Source of the DNA: Streptomyces noursei
GTDB taxonomy: Bacteria; Actinomycetota; Actinomycetes; Streptomycetales; Streptomycetaceae
Direction of reading: 5' to 3'
Length of the DNA stretch: 32,145 bases
Assembly: GCF_001646665.1 (NCBI RefSeq)
Contig: NZ_LWBU01000158.1
Location: 296,437 to 328,581, forward strand
Shown piece by piece: positions 7,676-14,500 of this stretch (positions are counted from its first letter, which is position 1; every line of letters begins with the position of its first letter). The notes beneath the pieces were generated by a model that saw only the letters and a program-made list of their open reading frames with translations, was not told the origin of the DNA and ran no database searches. A program made the translations under genes and the position numbers.

Positions 7676-9250
7676 TCAGAGCCTTGCGGCGAAGTCGTCG
7701 CCTTTGATGACCAGGCGTTCGCGGACGTCGCGTGGGATCTTCAGTCGCAGGTGTACGGACGGGGCGCGTACCCCCTTCACCTTTGTACGGGTCACCTCGC
7801 AGGTGACGCCCACCCGGCGCAGATCCTTGGCCATGGCCTCCATGCCGCCCGCTTCCCATGTCTCCCGGAAGGTCATTCCGTTGTGGACGAGGATCCAACG
7901 GTCTTGCGTGGTCTCGGGATCGATGGCGTTCAGCTCCTCCGTGAGCTTGTCGAGCGTCTTCTCCGCTCGCTCGCGAGTGAACCGCGCCTTCGAGAAGCGG
8001 CCTTCTGGTTCGAGCTCCGCCATGTAATAGGAAATGGCGTCTTCGAGCCGTTTCGCCTCGGCGCGGGCCTCGGCCCCCTTGGCGTACTCCCGGACCTGGA
8101 CGGGAAAGTCACCGAGGACGCGCAGCACATCGCCCACGAGGACGTCGTACACGTCCTGCGGGTTGGGCGCGCCGAGCCCGCCGCCCCTGCACTTGCCACA
8201 GCGCAAGTACATGTAGCTCCGGCCGTTGCTCGTGCTCCTCTGCACGGTCATGTTGGTCGAGCAGTCGACGCAGATCAGTACGCCGAGGAAATGTGTCGCT
8301 CCGCCCGCTTGCCGGGTGAGCTGGTTCTTGCCCCGGCGGTCGAGTGCCGCTTGCAGGGTCTCGTACTCCTCCTCGGTGAAGATCGAGGGACCGACTCGTA
8401 TCGGCTTGCCGTCGTTGCCGAGGACGAGCCTGCTCCGTCGCTTCCCGCCCTGCTTGTCCTCTTCGACCCGGTAGCCCATGAGTGCAGGGTTGCGAAGGCG
8501 TCGGAGGAGGGTCGACGTGGTGAGTCCTGCCGACATGAGTCCGGAGCGGACGAGGCAGAGGGCCATGCGTCGAGCTGACACGCCCCGAAGCGCCATGCGC
8601 CGGGCCCAGTGCAGTGCCCGGTGCGCGCTCGGCTCGATGGCGAGTGCCGGCTTGCCGTCCGCCCTTGTCGTGACGTAGCCGTACGTCGGCTTGCCGACGA
8701 GCCACGAGTCCTGCGTGCGGGCGTAGTCCCACAGCGACGTCACGCGGGTCGACGTGTTCGCGGCCTCGATCTCCGCGATGCCGCCGATGAGCGTGACCAT
8801 GATTCGGCCCACGGTCGTGCTGAGGTCGATCGCGTCGTTCTTCGACACGAGGTTCTTCCCGTACCGCTCGCACCACTCGATCATCATGGACAGGTCCGTC
8901 GTGCGACGGATGAAGCGGTCGAGCTTCCAGAAGAGCAGAGCGTCGAACTCCGGGGCCCGGTTATTGAGCCACTCACCGAGTTCCTTCCGCTTCCACGGCG
9001 GGACCTTCGTGGCCGACACGTTGAGGTCGGAAGCGACGCCGACGACGCGGTACCCCTTCTCTTTGGCCAGGAGACGAAGGTCGAGTTCCTGCCGCACCGG
9101 CGATGTCGTGTCCTCCGTGAGGACCGACAGGCGGACGGAGAGGAGTGCGCGCGGGGCGTCTTCGGGGAGCAGGGCCTCCGCCCGTTTCAGGTCTTTCAGG
9201 AGGGCCAGGTCCGAGGCGGTCCACTCGCTCTCGATGTCGTACTGCTTCAT
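7676..9250 (-). CDS. Large serine recombinase (site-specific integrase)
   Basis: The 524-residue product belongs to the phage-type large serine integrases. The N-terminal resolvase domain (about 35-180) shows R40-L-S42, with Ser42 the probable nucleophile, plus KLDRFIRR and an E/D-rich helix IAEIEAAN. The recombinase domain (about 190-300) includes GKPTYGYVTT. A zinc ribbon follows with CVDC and CGKC pairs at about 360-390. A helical, probably coiled-coil stretch (about 420-470) precedes the C-terminus. All catalytic features look intact, so it is probably active. The ATG lacks a ribosome binding site, but a promoter-like pair lies just upstream, suggesting a nearly leaderless mRNA. Codon usage is less GC-rich than the neighbours, consistent with transfer. 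It is the only full-length recognisable gene of the element. Confidence 0.93.
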   Translation of the reverse strand: MKQYDIESEWTASDLALLKDLKRAEALLPEDAPRALLSVRLSVLTEDTTSPVRQELDLRLLAKEKGYRVVGVASDLNVSATKVPPWKRKELGEWLNNRAPEFDALLFWKLDRFIRRTTDLSMMIEWCERYGKNLVSKNDAIDLSTTVGRIMVTLIGGIAEIEAANTSTRVTSLWDYARTQDSWLVGKPTYGYVTTRADGKPALAIEPSAHRALHWARRMALRGVSARRMALCLVRSGLMSAGLTTSTLLRRLRNPALMGYRVEEDKQGGKRRSRLVLGNDGKPIRVGPSIFTEEEYETLQAALDRRGKNQLTRQAGGATHFLGVLICVDCSTNMTVQRSTSNGRSYMYLRCGKCRGGGLGAPNPQDVYDVLVGDVLRVLGDFPVQVREYAKGAEARAEAKRLEDAISYYMAELEPEGRFSKARFTRERAEKTLDKLTEELNAIDPETTQDRWILVHNGMTFRETWEAGGMEAMAKDLRRVGVTCEVTRTKVKGVRAPSVHLRLKIPRDVRERLVIKGDDFAARL

Positions 9251-9258
9251 GGTCGCGA

Positions 9259-9287
9259 ACAGTACAGATGGAATGTGGTGTTGTCTC
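9259..9287 (-). promoter_or_regulatory. Candidate promoter of the integrase gene
   Basis: Reading the minus strand, GAGACA (9287-9282) and TACTGT (9264-9259) are 17 nt apart and resemble -35 and -10 boxes. The -10 is 8 nt before the ATG at 9250, so the transcript would begin at or very near the start codon. Confidence 0.45.
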
Positions 9288-9299
9288 GTTTTCTTTTAC

Positions 9300-9408
9300 A
9301 TGGAAACACACATCAGGCCCTTGATCGTGGTCAACGTCAACTGGTCGGGCCCGGCGCGTTGTCGGGGGTGCTCATCCAGCCGTCTGGAGGGTGATGGGCT
9401 CTCCAGGT
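9300..9408 (+). pseudogene. Candidate displaced 3' end of the radical SAM gene (right half-site)
   Basis: From the ATG at 9300 the plus strand reads METHIRPLIVVNVNWSG and continues open to TAG at 9406-9408. METHIR resembles the MQTEIQ/MDTHIQ segment that follows CFDCGVCP in the radical SAM protein, and the following residues could be a decayed tail (PLTV-like). The match is short and could be chance. If correct, this is the chromosomal side of attR. Confidence 0.35.
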
Positions 9409-9427
9409 AGCCGCGTAACGTCCGCGC

Positions 9428-9466
9428 AACGGCCCGGCCCGGGGAGAAACCCCAGGCCGGGCCGTT
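9428..9466 (+). terminator. Strong intrinsic terminator hairpin
   Basis: A 17-bp stem with a single mismatch (9428-9444 against 9450-9466) encloses the 5-nt loop AGAAA. It has no U-run, as is common in Streptomyces. It may be the original terminator of the radical SAM transcript, now separated from it by the mobile element. It ends only 15 nt before the next start codon. Confidence 0.8.
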
Positions 9467-9481
9467 CGCGTCCCCCCTGGC

Positions 9482-10489
9482 ATGGACGTGGACAAGCGTG
9501 AGCCCGAGGGGTGCCTGACGGCCGCCATCAGGATTCCGGTACGGATCGTGGTGCTGCTCGTCGTCCTGCCCGTGCGCATGGCCTGGGACGCCCTGGCCGT
9601 GTGCGGCCGGGCACTCGGCCGGGTGGTGCTGCGGCCGCTCGGCCGGATGCTGTACCTGGTGCTGGTCCACCCGCTGCTCTGGCTGTACGCGAACGCCCTC
9701 GTACCGCTCGGGCGGGGGCTCGCGTGGCTGGTGGGGGCGTTGGTGACGTACGGGCTCGTGAAGCCCGCCGGATGGCTGTACCGGTGGGTGCTCACCCCGG
9801 TCGGGCAGGCGCTCGCGTGGCTCGTGGACACCCTGGTGGTGGTCCCCGCGCGGTGGCTGTACCGGTGGGCCCTCACCCCGCTGGGGCACGCGGTCGTGTG
9901 GCTGGCGAAGGCGCTGTTCGTGTGGCCCTGGGCGGCCCTGTGGCGGTACGTCGTCGTGCCCGTCGTCCGGTACGGGATCGTCGCCCCCCTGCGGTGGCTG
10001 TGGCGCCGGGTGCTGGTCCCGCCCGCGCGGTGGCTGTACCGGTGGGTGCTCGCCCCGGCCGGCCGCGGGCTCGTCGTGGTGGCCCGGGAACTGCGGGACG
10101 CGGTCGTCGTGGCGTGGCGTGCCGCCGGGTACCTGACCCGGGCGGTGGGGCGCGGGCTGAGGTGGCTCGGGTGGCACCTGCTGGGCCGGCCGGTGGCCTG
10201 GTGCTACCGGAACGTGTGCACACCGGCCGGGCACGCGCTGCGCGACCACCTGTGGCGGCCGGTGCGCACCGCCGCCGCCGGTGCGGGCCGCGCCGGCCGG
10301 GCGGCCCTCGCCTCGGCCGCCGCGACGGTGCGCCGGGCCCGCCAGGACGCGTGGCGCGCGCTGGCCGGCGGACCCGCGGCGGGACGGGCCGGGGAACCGG
10401 CCGGCGTCCCGGCGCGTAGTCTGGGTAGTACAACGACCGCACCTGGCGTGGCGCCCGCACCCGAGATCTCCCTGCGAAAGCGGGGGTGA
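9482..10489 (+). CDS. Repeat-containing putative membrane protein of unknown function
   Basis: The 335-residue product is dominated by Trp-rich hydrophobic repeats. The unit [PA]-R/G-W-L-Y-R-W-[VA]-L-[TA]-P recurs at about residues 98-206, twice exactly 27 residues apart (WLYRWVLTP then WLYRWALTP), with degenerate copies on both sides (LLWLYANALVPLG, WLWRRVLVPP). Each unit has a hydrophobic stretch of about 15-18 residues closed by Pro and Gly, short for a classic membrane helix, so re-entrant or amphipathic helices are possible. The N-terminus (about 12-35) is also hydrophobic. The C-terminal 90 residues are Ala/Arg/Gly-rich and soluble. No family is recognised. No clear ribosome binding site precedes the ATG; a terminator hairpin ends 15 nt upstream. 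The following gene is in the same direction 81 nt later. Confidence 0.7.
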   Translation: MDVDKREPEGCLTAAIRIPVRIVVLLVVLPVRMAWDALAVCGRALGRVVLRPLGRMLYLVLVHPLLWLYANALVPLGRGLAWLVGALVTYGLVKPAGWLYRWVLTPVGQALAWLVDTLVVVPARWLYRWALTPLGHAVVWLAKALFVWPWAALWRYVVVPVVRYGIVAPLRWLWRRVLVPPARWLYRWVLAPAGRGLVVVARELRDAVVVAWRAAGYLTRAVGRGLRWLGWHLLGRPVAWCYRNVCTPAGHALRDHLWRPVRTAAAGAGRAGRAALASAAATVRRARQDAWRALAGGPAAGRAGEPAGVPARSLGSTTTAPGVAPAPEISLRKRG

Positions 10490-10570
10490 GCCGGGCGGGA
10501 CCCCCGGGAGCCGCCCGAATTTCGTGGGCGGAGCGCCACCGCGCCCGCCCCGCACCGAGGAGAAGAACCA

Positions 10571-11395
10571 CTGGGCAAGCGACAGCCCGAAGGCCCGCCG
10601 CCCGCACCGGCAGTGCAGCGCATCCGTCTGCGCTACACCAAGCGCGGCCGCCTCCGGTTCACCAGCCACCGCGACTTCCAGCGCGCTTTCGAGCGTGCCC
10701 TGCGCCGCGCCGAGGTGCCCATGGCGTACTCGGCCGGCTTCACCCCGCACCCCAAGGTCTCGTACGCCAATGCCGCCCCCACCGGCACGGGCTCCGAGGC
10801 CGAGTACCTGGAGATCGCGCTCACCGAGCAGCGGGACCCGCAGAAGCTGCGCGAGCTGCTCGACGAGTCGCTGCCGGACGGACTCGACATCACCGACGCC
10901 GTGGAGGCCCGCACCTCGGGCCTCGCCGACCGGCTGACCGCCTCCGTCTGGGAGCTGCGCCTGGAGGGCGTGGCGGCCGAGGACGCCGAGCGCGCCGTCG
11001 CCGCCTTCCTCTCCGCCGGCGCCGTCGAGGTGCAGCGCAGGACGAAGAACGGCATGCGCACCTTCGACGCGCGGGCGGCCGTGGCAGGACTGGAAGCCGC
11101 TCCCGCGCCGTCTGATAGGCCCGGGCAGGGCCCCTGTGCGATACTGCGGCTGGTTGTTCGGCACGTGACACCTGCCGTACGGCCCGACGACGTCCTGTCC
11201 GGTCTCCGAGCTGTGGCCGACCTGGCGCCGCCGGTCCCCGCAGCGGTGACCAGGCTGGCGCAGGGGCTCTTCGACGAGGAGTCCGGCACGGTGACCGACC
11301 CGCTCGCGCCCGACCGCGAGGCAGTCACGGCCGCCCCACAAAAGGCCGCCGGACCCGCCGCCGCCCCGGAGCCGACAGGTGCAGGTTCCGCGTAG
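10571..11395 (+). CDS. TIGR03936-type radical SAM-associated protein (DUF2344), probable CTG start
   Basis: This family (TIGR03936) is encoded next to, or fused to, the TIGR03960 radical SAM protein; its role is unknown. The conserved N-terminus is visible: IRLRYTKRGRLRFTSHRDF, then RALRRAEVPMAYSAGF and PHPKVSYANA. I place the start at CTG 10571 because GAGGAGAAG (10557-10565) lies 5 nt before it and the product then begins MGKRQPEGPPPAPAVQ. The first conventional start in frame, GTG 10613, has no ribosome binding site and cuts directly into the conserved core. With CTG the protein has 274 residues. The C-terminal part after about 155 is poorly conserved and rich in Ala and Pro. Its radical SAM partner lies 3.3 kb upstream, separated by the integrase element and the repeat protein. 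Confidence 0.85.
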   Translation: MGKRQPEGPPPAPAVQRIRLRYTKRGRLRFTSHRDFQRAFERALRRAEVPMAYSAGFTPHPKVSYANAAPTGTGSEAEYLEIALTEQRDPQKLRELLDESLPDGLDITDAVEARTSGLADRLTASVWELRLEGVAAEDAERAVAAFLSAGAVEVQRRTKNGMRTFDARAAVAGLEAAPAPSDRPGQGPCAILRLVVRHVTPAVRPDDVLSGLRAVADLAPPVPAAVTRLAQGLFDEESGTVTDPLAPDREAVTAAPQKAAGPAAAPEPTGAGSA

Positions 11396-11518
11396 GGCGG
11401 TCGTTGCAGCGCAGCCCTGGTACTCGGGAGCCACCTGGGTCGGGCCGCGTACACCCACAGGAGACTTTCGCCAGGCCGTGCGTACAACGCGTACGGAACC
11501 GGCGAGCCAGACATAACA

Positions 11519-11558
11519 GCTCCCGTGCGGCGCCGCGCCAGACGCGGCGCCCGGGAGC
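11519..11558 (+). promoter_or_regulatory. GC-rich hairpin in the rne 5' leader
   Basis: GGCGCCGCG (11529-11537) pairs perfectly with CGCGGCGCC (11543-11551) around a 5-nt loop. The stem continues with GCTCCCG (11519-11525) against CGGGAGC (11552-11558) across a 3-nt bulge. The hairpin ends 5 nt before the GGGAGA ribosome binding site of rne. It could be a feedback element for RNase E or a terminator of the preceding gene with read-through; neither is proven. Confidence 0.5.
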
Positions 11559-11578
11559 GTGACGGGAGAACCGCCCGC

Positions 11579-14500
11579 ATGCTCGAGCCGAACGAAACCG
11601 GCGCCACCGCCGGTAACCACAACGAGGACAACACCTCTCCCAGCGACACGCTGCCGCCGCGCCGCCGTCGCCGCGCCGCGTCGCGCCCGGCGGGACCGCC
11701 GGTGACGGCCGGTGCCGGGGACACCCCGGCCGGCGAGGTCGTCGTCGAGGCGCCCGCGGCCGAGGTGGCCGACGTGGCCTCCCTCGCCGAGGCGCCCAAC
11801 GAGGCCGCGGAGCCCGCCCCGGCGCGTACGCGCCGCCGTGCCACGCGCAAGGCGACCGCTCCGGCGGGTGCTCCGCAGGCCGCGGAGGCCGCTGCCGAGG
11901 AGCCGCAGGCCGCCGAGGCCCCGGTCGCCGAGGAGCCCGAGGCCGCTCCGGCGCGTCCGCGCCGCCGTGCGACCCGTAAGGCGACCGCTCCGGCGGGTGC
12001 CCCGCAGGCCGTCGAGGCTGCTGTCGAGGAGCCGCAGGCCGCTGAGGCGCCGGTCGCCGAGGCCGCGGCCGCCGAGGAGCCCGAGGCCGCTCCGGCCCGT
12101 CCGCGCCGCCGTGCGACCCGTAAGGCGACCGCTCCGGCGGGCGCCCCGCAGGCTGTCGAGGAGCCGCAGGCCGCCGAGGCGCCGGTCGCCGAGGCCGCGG
12201 CCGCCGAGGAGCCCGAGGCCGCTCCGGCCCGTCCGCGCCGCCGTGCGACCCGCAAGGCGACCGCTCCGGCGGGCGCCCCACAGGCAGCCGAGGCCCCGGT
12301 CGCGCAGACCCCGGAGGAGGAGCCCGAGGCGCCGGTCGCCGAGGAGCCCGAGCCCGAGGCCGCCCCGCGCCGTACCCGTCGCCGTGCCACCCGCAAGGCC
12401 ACCGCCCCCGCCGGCGCCCCGCAGCCGCGGACCGAGGCCCCGGCGGAGGCCGGGACCGAGGCCGAGGACGCGGAGGCCACCGAGGCGGGCGAGACCCTGC
12501 CGGCCGGTACCGTCGCGCAGATCTCCGCCGGCGACGCCGGGGCCGAGGTCGCCGCCGCCGAGGAAGCCGCCTCGCGCGGCCGTACCCGCCGCCGGACCAC
12601 CGCCCCCCAGTTCACGGCCGAGCCGGTCAAGAAGGCCGAGCAGTCGCGCGGCCGCCGTGCCGCGCGGCCCGCCGTGGCCGTCTTCCAGGCCCCGGTCTTC
12701 ACCGAGCCGATGTTCCAGACCCCGGAGACCGCCGCCGCCGCGGCCGCCGCCGCTGCCGCCGGGCAGGAGGAGGAGGTCGAGGAGGCCGCCGGGACGCCCG
12801 CCGCCGAGGCCGTCGCCGAGCAGCCCGAGACCGGTGGCCGCCGCCGTCGCCGCCGCCGCGGCGAGCCCGCCGAAGCGGCCGCCGAGCCCGAGCCGGCGCG
12901 TACGGCCCCCCGGGCCGAGGCCGAGGCCGAGCCCGCCACCGACGCGGACGCCGAGGCCGAGCCCGAGGCGGAGGCCGCCGAGGGCGACGACACCGACGAG
13001 TACGGGGACCGCCCGTCGCGCCGCCGCCGCCGCGGTGGCCGCCGTCGCCGCCGTGGCGAGGCCACCGACGCCGACGAGGCCGAGGAGACCGTCCGCGACG
13101 AGGACGGGGGCTCCGACGAGGAGCCGGAGGACGAGGAGCAGGACGAGGAGGCCGAGGAGCACGAGGCCGGCACCCCGTCCGCCGCCGGCACCAGCAGCTC
13201 GCGCCGTCGCCGCCGCCGTCGCCGCCGCAGCGGTGACGCGGGCCCGGACGCCGAGCCGGCCGGCGAGGAGGACGGCGTCCGCACGGTCGTCAAGGTCCGC
13301 GAGCCGCGCCCCGCCCGGGAGAAGGCCGAGCCGTCCGACGAGGTGCAGTCCATCAAGGGCTCGACCCGTCTGGAGGCGAAGAAGCAGCGCCGCCGCGAGG
13401 GCCGCGAGCAGGGCCGCCGCCGGGTGCCGATCATCACCGAGGCGGAGTTCCTGGCACGCCGCGAGGCCGTCGAGCGCGTGATGGTCGTCCGCCAGAGCGG
13501 CGAGCGCACCCAGATCGGCGTCCTCGAGGACAACGTGCTCGTCGAGCACTACGTCAACAAGGAGCAGGCCACCAGCTACGTCGGCAACGTCTACCTGGGC
13601 AAGGTCCAGAACGTCCTGCCGTCCATGGAGGCCGCGTTCGTCGACATCGGCAAGGGCCGCAACGCCGTCCTGTACGCCGGTGAGGTCAACTTCGAGGCGC
13701 TCGGCATGGCCAACGGGCCGCGCCGCATCGAGACCGCGCTGAAGTCCGGCCAGTCCGTCCTCGTCCAGGTGACGAAGGACCCGATCGGCCACAAGGGCGC
13801 CCGTCTCACCAGCCAGGTCTCGCTGCCGGGCCGGTACCTGGTCTACGTGCCCGAGGGCTCGATGACCGGCATCAGCCGCAAGCTGCCCGACACCGAGCGG
13901 GCCCGGCTGAAGACCATCCTCAAGAAGATCGTCCCCGAGGACGCGGGCGTCATCGTGCGCACCGCCGCCGAGGGCGCGAGCGAGGACGAGCTGCGCCGTG
14001 ACGTCGAGCGGCTCCAGGCGCAGTGGGAGGACATCCAGAAGAAGGCGAAGAGCGGCAACGCCCCGACCCTTCTCTACGGTGAGCCCGACATGACCGTCCG
14101 GGTCGTCCGCGACATCTTCAACGAGGACTTCTCGAAGGTCATCGTCAGCGGCGACGAGGCGTGGAGCACCATCCACGGGTACGTGTCGCACGTCGCGCCC
14201 GACCTGGCGGACCGGCTCCAGCGCTGGACGTCCGAGACGGACGTCTTCGCGACGTACCGGATCGACGAGCAGCTGATGAAGGCGCTGGACCGCAAGGTCT
14301 GGCTGCCGTCCGGCGGCTCGCTGGTGATCGACAAGACCGAGGCGATGATCGTCGTCGACGTCAACACCGGCAAGTTCACCGGCCAGGGCGGCAACCTCGA
14401 GGAGACCGTCACCAGGAACAACCTGGAGGCGGCCGAGGAGATCGTGCGCCAGCTGCGGCTGCGCGACCTGGGCGGCATCGTCGTCATCGACTTCATCGAC

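Larger units (their letters stand above)
7236..9300. mobile_element. Small serine-integrase element integrated in the 3' end of the radical SAM gene (ends approximate)
   Basis: The interval is anchored by an intact serine integrase gene and has a lower, less biased GC content than its surroundings (for example TTGTCTCGTTTTCTTTTAC near 9280-9299). The left end is placed in the codons after CFDCGVCP at about 7212-7235. The right end is placed where a sequence encoding METHIR starts (9300), resembling MQTEIQ encoded from 7239. From memory, the attB of phage phiJoe integrase lies in this gene (encoding CFDCGVCPQMDTHIQ), and in several Streptomyces it is occupied by mobile elements of varying size. 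Boundaries are estimates, because serine integrase att sites share only a tiny core. Confidence 0.6.

Noticed and set aside
11525..11578. Earlier GTG start for rne at 11525
   Set aside because: It lies inside the strong hairpin, has no ribosome binding site, and the MLEP start at 11579 is what I know from Streptomyces RNase E.
11815..12425. CRISPR-like periodic repeat
   Set aside because: The repeats are in frame, variable in length by multiples of three, and part of the rne coding sequence.
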